This document shows positions 1 through 7,749 of a DNA stretch of 64,000 nucleotides, piece by piece (position 1 is the stretch's first letter; each line of letters opens with the position of its first letter). The stretch is taken from NCBI GenBank assembly GCA_041660925.1, contig JBAZVI010000010.1, positions 47,054 through 111,053 on the forward strand, read 5' to 3'. The stretch comes from Elusimicrobiota bacterium. Its GTDB lineage: Bacteria > Elusimicrobiota > Elusimicrobia > UBA1565. Both the position numbers and the translations under genes were made by a program. A model generated the notes under the pieces. That model saw only the letters and a list, made by a program, of their open reading frames with translations. It had not been told where the DNA came from and made no database searches.

Positions 1-722
1 ATGCCGAGCATCTCGTCGACGATCCGGCGCGGCGAGCGCTTGCGCAGGCGGCTGCCGACGTTGAGCCGCTCCGCGCAGAAAACGCAGTGGAAGGGACAGC
101 CGCGGGAGAACTCGACGGTCGGCACGGGCACGACGCCCTTGCCCGGGACCTCGAAGGCGTAGCGCGAGGGCGGGACCTTCTCGCGCGAGGGGAAGGGGAG
201 GACATCGAGGTCCTCGATGAAAGGACGCGGGCGGTTGACGCGCGGCGAGCCGTCGGCGGCGCGGTGGATGAGGCCGTCCACCTTCGCGAAGTCCCGGCCG
301 CCCTCGAACTCCCGCGCGAACTCCGGGAAGGTGCGCTCGCCTTCGTTCATCACCGCGAAGTCGACGTCCGGGCCGAGCGCCGCCTCCCGGACCGCCGTGA
401 CGTGCGGTCCGCCCAGGACGATGGGGAGGCCGAGGCGCTTCTTGAGCGCCTTCGCGTACGCCTCCGCGAGGGGGGCGACGGGGGTGGTGGCGGTGAGTCC
501 GACGACGTCGGCCTTGAAGGCGCGGATCCGCTCGCAGAGCGCGGCGAGCTCCACGGGCTCCGCGTCGAGGTCGATGAGGTCCACGGGGTGCCCGGCCTCC
601 TCCATGGCGGCGCTCAGACTCATCAGACCGAGCGGGGGGAAGACGGTGTAGGACTTGTAGACGGCGGCGTACTCGCCTTCGGAGGCCTCGGTCCAGGGCG
701 TCTGAATGAGGGCGACTCTCAT
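1..722 (-). CDS. B12-binding domain radical SAM protein, 3' end cut off by the window
   Basis: The first 240 residues are present, starting at an ATG read from 722; the reading frame is open to the window edge, so the C-terminus lies outside. The N-terminus (MRVALIQTPW) runs into a cobalamin-binding Rossmann-like fold (residues about 5-140, with IVLGGPHVT near 101), followed by the radical SAM cluster motif CPFHCVFC (Cys209, Cys213, Cys216) that holds the 4Fe-4S cluster. This order is typical of class B methyltransferase and related B12 radical SAM enzymes; the substrate cannot be told. It lies downstream of another radical SAM gene on the same strand, separated by 53 bases that are mostly an inverted-repeat element, so co-transcription is likely. 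A second protein of the same architecture lies at 62164-63717. Confidence 0.85.
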   Translation of the reverse strand, partial: MRVALIQTPWTEASEGEYAAVYKSYTVFPPLGLMSLSAAMEEAGHPVDLIDLDAEPVELAALCERIRAFKADVVGLTATTPVAPLAEAYAKALKKRLGLPIVLGGPHVTAVREAALGPDVDFAVMNEGERTFPEFAREFEGGRDFAKVDGLIHRAADGSPRVNRPRPFIEDLDVLPFPSREKVPPSRYAFEVPGKGVVPVPTVEFSRGCPFHCVFCAERLNVGSRLRKRSPRRIVDEMLG

Positions 723-729
723 GTAGGGC

Positions 730-778
730 TAGGAGCGTGTCCCGAGGGTCGCAGCGTCATCGTCGGGACACGCTCCTA
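730..778. repeat. Short perfect inverted repeat flanked by TA
   Basis: Arms 732-745 and 763-776 are exact reverse complements (GGAGCGTGTCCCGA), with a TA dinucleotide outside each, extending the symmetry to 16 bp around a 17-base loop. It nearly fills the gap between two minus-strand radical SAM genes. The outer G plus TA forms the TAG stop codon of the upstream gene. The ends resemble those of the larger elements at 2305, 18214, 52783 and 63899. Confidence 0.8.
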
Positions 779-1849
779 GATGGCTATGTGGGACTGGGCC
801 TTGATCCGGTCGGCGTAGTGCTCGTGCATGCACTCGTCGTTGAGCGGGCAGTCGTGGCTGGTCGTGTGGCCCGGGAAGAGCTTCGCGGCCCACAGGCGCC
901 GCACGATGGGCTTGAGCGCCTCCGTGCGCACGTTGCCGAAGCTGAGGGGGAGGTAGCAGCAGGGCATGACATCCCCGTAGGCGGAGATGGCGAACTGGTT
1001 GCGCAGCTTCGCGCCGCACAGGTAGGGGATGTCGGGGGAGCTGAGGTAGTCGGCGCTGCGGAACGCGCGCTCCTTGCTCAGCAGCGAGTGCAGGAGCCCG
1101 AGCTCCTCCATCGTGAGGGGGATGTCCTTGCGGTCCCACCACTTGCCGCTGCGGATGGGCGCGAGGATGCGGACCTTGGTCCCCAGCGACTCCGCGAGCC
1201 GGAGCATGTCGCGCATCTCGTCGTTGCGGAGGTTCTCCTTCGTGGCGACCGTGGAGATGTAGCAGGGGATGCCGTGGCGGACGCAGAGCCGGACGCCCTC
1301 CACCGCCTTCGCGAAGAGGCCGGGCATGGCGCGGATCTCGTCGTGCTTCTCCGGGATGGGGCTGTCCAAGCTGACGCCGATCTGGTCGATGCCCGCCTCC
1401 TTGAGGGAGAGGAGCATGGGCTCGTCGAGCAGGAGCCCGTTGGTGTCCAGCGTGGACTTCATGCTGTTCTTGCGGGTGTGGCGCACGAGCGCGGGCAGGT
1501 CGGGGTAGATGAGCGGCTCGCCGCCGAAGAGGTGGACCTCCTGGCAGGCCAGCGCTCCGAGGTCCTCGATGAGCTTGAGGAGCTCCGCGTGCGAGAGCTC
1601 CTTGTCCTTCTCCTTCTTGTAGAAGTCGATGCCGCAGTGGCGGCAGCGGCACTGGCAGCGGTAGGTCAGGAGGATGACCGCCGCGGCGCCGTAGAGCGGC
1701 AGGAAGCGGCGCACGGCGGGCACGACGTGGGAGAAATAGGCGCGCACGAGGCGCATGAAGGCGGCGCGGCGGTAGTAGTCGAGGGGCTTGCGCTTGAACC
1801 AGAAGGTCAGCGAGTTGACCGCGTCGAGGGCGGCGGACTTGATGCTCAT
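776..1849 (-). CDS. Radical SAM protein with C-terminal Cys cluster (SPASM-like)
   Basis: This 357-residue protein has the CxxxCxxC motif at Cys65, Cys69 and Cys72 (YRCQCRCRHC), a GGEP motif near 109-112 for SAM binding, and a C-terminal region with further cysteines (LCGAK, YGDVMPCCYLP, HDCPLNDEC) that could hold an auxiliary Fe-S cluster as in SPASM proteins. The first 60 residues are basic and hydrophobic (RRFLPLYGAAAVILL) and may sit at the membrane. It is a clear paralogue of the protein at 3843-4913, sharing the same N-terminal extension and the phrase YGDVM(P/A)CCY. The substrate is unknown. Its TAG stop is shared with the end of the inverted repeat at 730-778. An AT-rich TATTAT stretch just upstream of the start could be a promoter -10 but has no clear -35. 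Confidence 0.85.
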   Translation of the reverse strand: MSIKSAALDAVNSLTFWFKRKPLDYYRRAAFMRLVRAYFSHVVPAVRRFLPLYGAAAVILLTYRCQCRCRHCGIDFYKKEKDKELSHAELLKLIEDLGALACQEVHLFGGEPLIYPDLPALVRHTRKNSMKSTLDTNGLLLDEPMLLSLKEAGIDQIGVSLDSPIPEKHDEIRAMPGLFAKAVEGVRLCVRHGIPCYISTVATKENLRNDEMRDMLRLAESLGTKVRILAPIRSGKWWDRKDIPLTMEELGLLHSLLSKERAFRSADYLSSPDIPYLCGAKLRNQFAISAYGDVMPCCYLPLSFGNVRTEALKPIVRRLWAAKLFPGHTTSHDCPLNDECMHEHYADRIKAQSHIAI

Positions 1850-1905
1850 GGCTTACGCCTATAATACCATTCCCGTCGTCAGGAACCGCTTATTTACGCG
1901 GCCTG

Positions 1906-1949
1906 AAAAATCCGGCGCAAAGACCGAGGACTTTCGTCAGGGCGCCGGA
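1906..1949 (-). terminator. Rho-independent terminator of the XRE gene
   Basis: On the minus strand, stem arms 1942-1949 and 1911-1918 (TCCGGCGC/GCGCCGGA) are followed directly by five T residues. The loop is 23 bases with minor internal pairing. It lies just after the XRE stop codon. Confidence 0.6.
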
Positions 1950-1958
1950 TTTCCCAGG

Positions 1959-2303
1959 TCAACGTTTGCGGCGCATCTGGCGGGACAGATGCTTAAGGGT
2001 GGAGTACAGGAGTCCGCGCTCCGAGGGGGTCCGGTCGCGGAGCAGGCCGCCGACTTTCGAGCTCCAGTCGTCGTCGGCGGAAGGGTTCGGCAAGGGGTCG
2101 TCGAGGAGCGCGCCCATGCGCACGGCGAGGGCCTTGGCCAGGCGCTGGAGCGCGGCGAGGCTGATCTTCTTCGTCCCGCGCTCGATCTGCCCGATATAAG
2201 AGGGGTGCATCCCGGCGCGCTCCCCCAGCTCTTCCTGGGTCCAGCCGCGCCGGTGGCGCTCGCCTCTCACCCGTCGGCCGATCCCGTCATAGACGCCGCT
2301 CAT
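1959..2303 (-). CDS. XRE-family helix-turn-helix regulator
   Basis: This 114-residue protein has a Cro/CI-type HTH near residues 8-65 (WTQEELGERAGMHPSYIGQI, then ERGTKKISLAALQRLAKAL). The C-terminal tail is short and very basic (RQMRRKR). It is probably a DNA-binding repressor; the target is unknown. The MITE-like element at 2305-2596 begins two bases upstream of the start codon, so any promoter and ribosome-binding site must lie within the element. A convincing terminator follows the gene. It could regulate the neighbouring radical SAM genes, but nothing in the sequence proves that. Confidence 0.85.
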   Translation of the reverse strand: MSGVYDGIGRRVRGERHRRGWTQEELGERAGMHPSYIGQIERGTKKISLAALQRLAKALAVRMGALLDDPLPNPSADDDWSSKVGGLLRDRTPSERGLLYSTLKHLSRQMRRKR

Positions 2304-2304
2304 T

Positions 2305-2596
2305 TAGGAGTCCGTCCGAGTAATAGCGTATTCCCCGGAGGCCCTCAGCCTGAGTCGTGCGCAAGGCGCGACGAGCGAGCATAGCGCCGCTATGTGAGCG
2401 AGGAGCAACGCGGCGCACGACCGGGATGGGGCCTCCCGCTCCGCCCCATCTCCTCGTAGGAGGAGCGGGTCGCGCGCTATCGGGCTGCGCCTTCGTCGTT
2501 CGTCGCTTACGATGCCCTGCATCGCCGCGCTCCTCTCTCCTCGGCTCGCTCCAACAGCGCGCGACCGGAGAACACGCTATTACTCGGACGGACTCC
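2305..2596. mobile_element. MITE-like element with 32-bp terminal inverted repeats
   Basis: The left end 2307-2338 and right end 2565-2596 are inverted copies with two mismatches out of 32 (GGAGTCCGTCCGAGTAATAG at the tips). A TA precedes the left end; the right end is followed by AG. The 290-bp interior encodes no convincing protein and contains smaller palindromes such as CATAGCGCCGCTATG (2380-2394). About 100 bases at 63901-64000 are a near-identical second copy in the same orientation. With the next 100 bases it accounts for the gene-free stretch 2304-2704. Confidence 0.75.
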
Positions 2597-2669
2597 AGGG
2601 CGTGATTCTATAGCAAACAGGGGGCAGGGGACAGATTCCAAAGGGTGTGAACGAAAAAACCCTGTAGTA

Positions 2670-2698
2670 TTGACCGAACAGGACAATCATGCTATCCT
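2670..2698 (+). promoter_or_regulatory. Candidate promoter giving a leaderless transcript
   Basis: TTGACC (2670-2675), a 17-base spacer and TATCCT (2693-2698) form a good sigma-70-type match. Initiation 7 bases after the -10 would fall on the ATG at 2705, implying a leaderless mRNA for the receiver protein. Confidence 0.45.
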
Positions 2699-2704
2699 GG
2701 GGGT

Positions 2705-3040
2705 ATGCTCGCCTATGTGCTCGACGACGATCCCGCCCAGCTCTGCCTCGCCTCGCGGATGCTCGTACGGCTGGGCTGGGAGACGAGGGGGGCGCCGGAC
2801 TGCGATTCCCTCCATCGGCTGTGCGCGCAGACGCCGCCGGACCTGGCGCTCTGCGACGTGAACGTGGGGAGGGAGGACGGCATCGAGTTCTGCCGGAAGC
2901 TCCGGGAACTCTGTCCGTCCATGCGCTGCGTCATCATGAGCGGGGACCCGGAGAACGAGGAGCGCGCGGTCCGCGCGGGCTTCCGCGTCTTCCTTCGCAA
3001 GCCCTTCGCGCTGGAAGACCTCGCGCAGCTAGTCCAATAG
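2705..3040 (+). CDS. Single-domain response regulator (CheY-like receiver)
   Basis: The whole 111-residue protein is one receiver domain. The acidic triad is LDDD at 7-9, the phosphoacceptor is Asp51 (LCDVNVG), the switch Ser is Ser79 (IMSG), and the conserved lysine is Lys99 (LRKPF), so it should be phosphorylatable. There is no output domain. No kinase gene is adjacent; the nearest are at 26778 and 54983. Its 3' end overlaps the convergent SDR gene by 12 bases. Confidence 0.85.
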   Translation: MLAYVLDDDPAQLCLASRMLVRLGWETRGAPDCDSLHRLCAQTPPDLALCDVNVGREDGIEFCRKLRELCPSMRCVIMSGDPENEERAVRAGFRVFLRKPFALEDLAQLVQ

Positions 3041-3754
3041 AGAGGCGGCCCAGGCGAGCGGACCCCACCAGCCCGGGACGTAGACGACGCTCTCTCCCCG
3101 GGAGAGGCCGGAGCGCAGGGCGCGGCAGGCCTCGTCGAGCGGGGTCACGCGCGGCGGGACCTTCACCATGCCCCAAGGGCGGATGCGCTCGGAGAGCTCG
3201 GTGCGCACGAAGGCGGGGCGCACCTCGGTGACGGTGATGGGGAAGCCGCTCTCCTTGGCGCGTCGGCGCAGGCCGCGCAGATAGAGCGACATGTAGGTCT
3301 TGGAGGCGGCGTAGGCGGGGGCCTCGGGGTCCCCGCGGCCGACGGAGACGGTGGTGAGCGCGGCGAGGTGGCCGCCCCCGGCCTCGACGAAGCGGCGCCA
3401 GGCGAGGTTCGCGGCCGCGGTGAAGCCGAGCACGTTGACCGCGAGTTCCTCGCGCTCGAGCTCCCAATCGAGCTCGGGGTCGTGCGCGGTATGCCCGGCG
3501 GCGATCACGAAGAGCGAGCACCCGCCGAGCCCGTCGAGCAGGGATTCGAGCGCGGCGCGCGCCTCGTCCGGTCGGGCGAGGTCGAGGACGCAGGGCACGG
3601 CACGCGCGCCGTGCGCGGCCCGGAGCTCCTCGAGGCGCTCGCGGCGGCGGGCGCAGACGCCCACGGTCCAGCCCTCGGCGAGGAGGAGCTCGGAGAGCCC
3701 CCGCCCCATGCCGGAGCTCGCGCCGACCACGACCGCGGTGCGTTCGGAAGTCAT
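3029..3754 (-). CDS. Short-chain dehydrogenase/reductase
   Basis: This 241-residue SDR has the NAD(P)-binding motif GASSGMG (11-17) and a YAASK catalytic signature (Tyr148, Lys152). The usual NNAG motif is replaced by IAAGHTAH, an uncommon but tolerated variant. An arginine-rich sequence after the second strand (CARRRER) suggests NADP preference. The substrate is unknown. It is divergent from the radical SAM operon starting at 3843, and their shared 88-base region contains a palindrome and a GC dinucleotide tract. A second SDR, similar only at family level, is at 57425-58204. Confidence 0.85.
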   Translation of the reverse strand: MTSERTAVVVGASSGMGRGLSELLLAEGWTVGVCARRRERLEELRAAHGARAVPCVLDLARPDEARAALESLLDGLGGCSLFVIAAGHTAHDPELDWELEREELAVNVLGFTAAANLAWRRFVEAGGGHLAALTTVSVGRGDPEAPAYAASKTYMSLYLRGLRRRAKESGFPITVTEVRPAFVRTELSERIRPWGMVKVPPRVTPLDEACRALRSGLSRGESVVYVPGWWGPLAWAASLLD

Positions 3755-3756
3755 GT

Positions 3757-3812
3757 AGGGATTGTAGCAATACGTATCCCTATGCGCGCGCGCGCGCGCG
3801 AAATGGCATAAT
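3757..3812. promoter_or_regulatory. Divergent control region with palindrome and alternating GC tract
   Basis: Between the divergent SDR and radical SAM genes there is an interrupted inverted repeat (AGGGAT ... ATCCCT, 3757-3781) enclosing ATTGTAGCAAT. It is followed by 17 bases of pure alternating GC (3784-3800) and then CATAAT (3807-3812), a likely -10 for the plus-strand operon. The GC tract occupies the -35 and spacer position, so the -10 assignment is tentative. Confidence 0.4.
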
Positions 3813-3842
3813 CAACACACGCGGGCCCGCCCCGCCGCCGAG

Positions 3843-4913
3843 ATGACGAGCGTCCATCCCATCCATCGCGCCTCCTACGCCCTGCGCCGCGTCTTCCGGC
3901 GGTTCTACGGCCACCCCGTCTTCGTCTTCCTCCTGCGCCTCTATTTCCGGCATATCCTCGGGCTTCTCCGCCTCTTCTCGCCGCTCTTCGGCGCGACCGC
4001 GGTCTTCTCGGTGACCTACCGCTGCCAGTGCAGCTGCGTGCACTGCGGCGCGGGCCTCTTCCGCAAGGACGCGCAGCGCGAGCTGACCCCCGAGGAGGTC
4101 CGCGCCTTCATCGACGATCTCGCGCGCCTGGGGGCCTCCGGCATCCACTTCTTCGGCGGAGAGCCGCTCGTCGCCCCCGGCATCGTCGACTACGTGCGCC
4201 ACGCGAAGGCGAAGGGGCTCTTCGCCTCGCTCGACTCCAACGGGCTGCGCCTCGACGAGGCGATGGTCCTCGAGCTCCAGGGCGCCGGCATCGACCTCCT
4301 GCGCGTGAGCATCGACAGCCCCGACGCGGCGACGCACGACCGCCTGCGCGGGGTGGCCGGCACCTTCGAGAAGGCCCTCGAGGCCCTGCGGGCCTGCGTG
4401 CGCCACGGCGTGCCCTGCTTCATGTCGCTCTACGCGACCCGCGAGAACCTCGCCGACGGGACCCTGCGGCGCTCCATCGCGCTGGCGCGCTCCATCGGCG
4501 CGCGGGTCCGCATCCTCTCGGCGATCCAGACGGGCAAGTGGATCGGCCGCGAGGGCATCGGACTCTCCGGGGCGGAGCTCAAGGAGCTGCGCTCGCTGCT
4601 CGACCCGGACTGGGTCTGCTGGGAGACCGAGTTCCTCAACAGCGCCGAGGTCCCTTTCTGGTGCAACTCGATGATCCGCAACAAGTTCGACGTCTCCGCC
4701 TACGGCGACGTGATGGCCTGCTGCTACATGCCGCTGACCTTCGGCAACATCCGCGAGGAGCCGCTCGAGAAGGTCGTGCACCGGATGTGGCGCTCGGAGC
4801 TCTTCGCGAGCCATCAGGAGCACTTCGACTGCCCCATGAACGATCCGCGCTTCATGGAGCGCTACGGGGAGAAGCTCCGCGCCGCCGGCGGGTGCGGAGC
4901 GCGCGGGGAGTGA
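3843..4913 (+). CDS. Radical SAM protein with C-terminal Cys cluster, first gene of the large operon
   Basis: This 356-residue protein is a paralogue of the one at 776-1849. Cys61, Cys65 and Cys68 (CQCSCVHC) bind the catalytic cluster, FGGEP follows, and the C-terminal half has CNSM, YGDVMACCYMP and FDCPMND. The N-terminus is hydrophobic and basic (VFVFLLRLYFRHILGLLRLF), suggesting membrane association. It is separated from the next radical SAM gene by 63 bases. The specific reaction is unknown; SPASM relatives modify peptides or carbohydrates. Confidence 0.85.
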   Translation: MTSVHPIHRASYALRRVFRRFYGHPVFVFLLRLYFRHILGLLRLFSPLFGATAVFSVTYRCQCSCVHCGAGLFRKDAQRELTPEEVRAFIDDLARLGASGIHFFGGEPLVAPGIVDYVRHAKAKGLFASLDSNGLRLDEAMVLELQGAGIDLLRVSIDSPDAATHDRLRGVAGTFEKALEALRACVRHGVPCFMSLYATRENLADGTLRRSIALARSIGARVRILSAIQTGKWIGREGIGLSGAELKELRSLLDPDWVCWETEFLNSAEVPFWCNSMIRNKFDVSAYGDVMACCYMPLTFGNIREEPLEKVVHRMWRSELFASHQEHFDCPMNDPRFMERYGEKLRAAGGCGARGE

Positions 4914-4976
4914 AGCGCCCGGCGGCCGTCCCGCCGCGGCGCGTCGTGGCCGTTCCGAAACCCTTGGGAGGCGCTC

Positions 4977-6002
4977 GTGCGTAGAGACGCCGCCGCTGAG
5001 CCGGTCGAGATCGCCCTGGACCTCACGTACCGCTGCAACCAGTCCTGCCGCTTCTGCTTCCTGCCCGACAACCCCGCGCTCAAGCGCGGCCGGGGGGAGC
5101 TGACGCTCCCGCGCTGGAAGGCGCTCGTCGACGCCTTCGCGGGTCGTCCCCGCACCTTCCTTCTGACGGGGGGAGAGCCGCTGCTGCGCCGCGACCTGCC
5201 CGCCCTCATCGAGTACATCAAGAGCCGCGGGCACCGCGCCGTGCTGAGCACCAACGGCACCCTCCTCGACGAGAAGACCGCCGTCCGGCTCGTCGAGGCG
5301 GGGGTCGACGAGGTCGCGGTCTCCCTGCACGGCGACCGGTCGATCCATGACCATTACACGCGCCGCAGGGGCTCCTACGACAAGGCCATCGTCGGCCTGC
5401 GCTGCATGCTGCGCGCGCGCGCGGGCACCGAGACGCGCGCCGTCGTCCGCTGCACGATCCACCCGGGCAACCACCGCGTCCTCCACCGCCTCGCCCGCTC
5501 GCTCGTCGCGCTCAAGCCCGACGGGATCTCCTTCGGCCACCTCGAGTACTGCACGCGCGGAGCGCTGACGCTCAGCGCGAAGGCCGTGCGCGACTGCAAG
5601 GCGGGGAAGGTCTCCCTGCGCCCTTCGGAGGGCCGCGCCAAGGGCATCGACCCGCGCGTCGTCTGCGAGCAGGTCGCGCGCATCAGCTCGCTCGGGCGCC
5701 GCGACGTCGCCTTCTACCCGGATCTCGACGACTCCGGCATCCTGCGCTGGTACGACCCGAAGCTCCCCTCCGAGCGCCGCGGCGGCTGTCCGGCGCAGTG
5801 GGGCAGCCTGTGGCTGTCTCCCGCCGGAGAGGTGCTCACCTGCCAGCCATTGGCCCTGCCGATGGGGAGCGGGAAGGGCGCCGCGTGGCGCGCGTCCTGG
5901 GAAGGCGCGCGCTACCGCCGCTTCCGCGAGGCCCTGCGCGGCATGGGAGGCTGCCTTCCCATGTGCGCGCGCTGCGGACGCGAACAAGGGGAGCGCGCGT
6001 GA
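4977..6002 (+). CDS. Radical SAM/SPASM-type protein
   Basis: This 341-residue protein starts at a GTG preceded by GGGAGG with 6-base spacing. Cys20, Cys24 and Cys27 (CNQSCRFC) form the radical SAM cluster site, LLTGGEP lies near residue 65, and the C-terminus has CPAQWGSLWLSPAGEVLTC followed by CLPMCARC, the arrangement of a SPASM/twitch auxiliary-cluster domain. The next gene starts inside its stop codon (GTGA), so translation is probably coupled. Substrate unknown. Confidence 0.85.
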   Translation: MRRDAAAEPVEIALDLTYRCNQSCRFCFLPDNPALKRGRGELTLPRWKALVDAFAGRPRTFLLTGGEPLLRRDLPALIEYIKSRGHRAVLSTNGTLLDEKTAVRLVEAGVDEVAVSLHGDRSIHDHYTRRRGSYDKAIVGLRCMLRARAGTETRAVVRCTIHPGNHRVLHRLARSLVALKPDGISFGHLEYCTRGALTLSAKAVRDCKAGKVSLRPSEGRAKGIDPRVVCEQVARISSLGRRDVAFYPDLDDSGILRWYDPKLPSERRGGCPAQWGSLWLSPAGEVLTCQPLALPMGSGKGAAWRASWEGARYRRFREALRGMGGCLPMCARCGREQGERA

Positions 6003-6841
6003 ACGCGGAGGCCCCCGCCCGGACCCGGCCGGAGGCCGGGCGCGGGAACGCGGCCTGCGCGCTGAGCGTCGACGTCGAGGAATGGTGCCAGACGGTGCTC
6101 TTCGAGGGCGGGCCGCGCGACGACGGAGCGCGCACCCGCCTGCCGGAGAGCGTCTCCGGGCTCCTCGCCCTCCTCGAGCGCCGCGGCGTGAAAGCCACCT
6201 TCTTCTTCGTCGGCGCGCTCGTCGAGAAGTACCCGGAGACCGTGCTCCTCGTCGCCGCGCGCGGGCACGAACTCGCCAGCCACGGCTGGCGCCACCGCCT
6301 CGTCCACCGCATGGGCGCCGCCGAGTTCGAGGAGGACGTGCGCCGCTCCGTCGAAGCCCTGCGCCGGGTCTCCGGCGCCGAGGTCGTCGGCTACCGCGCG
6401 CCCACCTGGTCGCTGGGCCGGCACAAGGCGCTGGCCGCGGCGCTGCTCCCGCGGCTCGGGCTGCGCTACGACTCGAGCCTCTACCCTCTCGGCTTCCGGC
6501 CCGACGCCGAGCGCTTCCCGCGGACGCTCCCCGGCGGCCTCCTCGAGTTCCCGCCCTCGACCTTCCGCCTCCTCGGGGCGAACCTCCCTTTCGCCGGCGG
6601 GACCTTCCTGCGCTGCGCGCCCACCGGCTTCATCCTCGAGCGTCTGCGCGCCCTGCGCGCCGCCGGCCGGCCGGTCCACGCCTTCGCGCACAGCTGGGAG
6701 CTCGAGGGCCCGGCGCCCGAGGGCCTGCCGGCGTGGAAGCGCTGGGTCCAGTACGGGAACGTCGCGGGCGTGCGCGGCAAGCTCGAGGCCCTGCTCGAGG
6801 CCTTCCCTTTCTCTCCCGTGAGGGAGTGCCTCGGGCTATGA
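5999..6841 (+). CDS. Polysaccharide deacetylase, exosortase/PEP-CTERM-locus type
   Basis: The GTG at 5999, overlapping the upstream stop, gives a 280-residue protein; longer in-frame starts would lie inside the previous gene. It is a NodB-fold deacetylase: SVDVEEW (Asp25), SHGWRH (His95, His99 as metal ligands) and GYRAPTWSL. The segments ASHGWRHRLVH, LLEFPPSTFRLLG and the late AHSWELEGP match the subfamily usually found in exosortase/PEP-CTERM exopolysaccharide loci. It probably removes acetyl groups from an N-acetylated sugar. No exosortase or glycosyltransferase is nearby; the neighbours are radical SAM genes, which is unusual for this family. Confidence 0.8.
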   Translation: MNAEAPARTRPEAGRGNAACALSVDVEEWCQTVLFEGGPRDDGARTRLPESVSGLLALLERRGVKATFFFVGALVEKYPETVLLVAARGHELASHGWRHRLVHRMGAAEFEEDVRRSVEALRRVSGAEVVGYRAPTWSLGRHKALAAALLPRLGLRYDSSLYPLGFRPDAERFPRTLPGGLLEFPPSTFRLLGANLPFAGGTFLRCAPTGFILERLRALRAAGRPVHAFAHSWELEGPAPEGLPAWKRWVQYGNVAGVRGKLEALLEAFPFSPVRECLGL

Positions 6842-7749
6842 GCGCGCGCCGCGTCGACATCAAGGTCGGCTTCCAGTGCAACAACCTCTGCCACTTCTGC
6901 GTGCAGGGAGACAAGCGCGACCGCTTCCCCGACCGGCCCCTGCCGCGCATCCTCGCCGACCTGCGCCGCGCGCGCCGCGAGGGCATCGACGGGGTCGTGT
7001 TCACCGGCGGCGAGCCCACGCTGCACCGCGGGCTCCTCGACGCCGTCGCCGCGGCCCGGACGCTGGGATTTCGCGGCATCCAGATCCAGACCAACGGACG
7101 CAGCGCCGCCTACCCCGACTTCTGCCGGCGCCTCAAGGCCGCGGGCGCGACCGAGTTCTCGCCGGCGCTGCACGGTCCCGACGCGAAGACGCACGACGGC
7201 CTCACGCGCGCCCCCGGCAGCTTCAGGCAGACCGTGCAGGGCATCCGCAACGCCGTCGCCTGCGGGCTCTCCGTCATCACCAACAGCGTCGTGACCTCGA
7301 GCAACTACCGCAAGCTCCCCGCGCTGGCCCGCCTGCTCGTGGGTCTCGGCGTGCGCCAGTACCAGTTCGCCTTCATCCACATCGTCGGGCGGGCCTGGGA
7401 GAACCGGAGCTGGATCGTCCCGCGCAAGAGCGACGCCATGCCCTTCGTCCGCAAGGGGCTCGACGTCGGCCTGCGCGCCGGGGTCCGCTGCTACACCGAG
7501 GCCATCCCCTACTGCCTGATGAAGGGCTATGAGGCGTGCGTCGCCGAACGCATCATCCCCGACGGCCCCGTCGTGGACGCCGAGGAGACGCTCAAGAGCT
7601 TCCGCGCCTATCGGCAGGCGCACGGCAAGGCCAAGCGAGCCGAGTGCCGACGCTGCCGCTGGGACCCGGTCTGCGAGGGCCCCTGGAAGGAGTACCCGGA
7701 GATCCACGGCTGGGACGAGTTCGTCCCGGTGAGGGGGCGCGCGCGATGA
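6838..7749 (+). CDS. Radical SAM protein, operon subfamily 1
   Basis: The ATG at 6838 overlaps the deacetylase stop (ATGA) and gives 303 residues. Cys14, Cys18 and Cys21 (CNNLCHFC) are the cluster ligands; FTGGEPTLH follows. The C-terminus has CRRCRWDPVCEG, a C-x2-C-x5-C-x-G pattern followed by W, Y and G residues that recurs in the proteins at 8668 and 12702 (CRRCPAKSRCLG, CRPCALYKECEG). The three form a subfamily distinct from the genes at 776 and 3843. It is immediately followed, with a 4-base overlap, by the first LGYPECC protein, suggesting a functional pair. Confidence 0.85.
   Translation: MSARRVDIKVGFQCNNLCHFCVQGDKRDRFPDRPLPRILADLRRARREGIDGVVFTGGEPTLHRGLLDAVAAARTLGFRGIQIQTNGRSAAYPDFCRRLKAAGATEFSPALHGPDAKTHDGLTRAPGSFRQTVQGIRNAVACGLSVITNSVVTSSNYRKLPALARLLVGLGVRQYQFAFIHIVGRAWENRSWIVPRKSDAMPFVRKGLDVGLRAGVRCYTEAIPYCLMKGYEACVAERIIPDGPVVDAEETLKSFRAYRQAHGKAKRAECRRCRWDPVCEGPWKEYPEIHGWDEFVPVRGRAR

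Noticed and set aside
2600..2640. GGGGACAGATTCC near 2630, with similar GGGGACA words at 31010 and 63830-63860, as possible RAYT-associated REP elements.
   Set aside because: The matches are only 7-13 bases and no paired palindrome or transposase was seen.
3780..5987. A 735-codon minus-strand frame antisense to two radical SAM genes.
   Set aside because: The translation is compositionally biased with no motifs, while the plus strand encodes clear radical SAM proteins.
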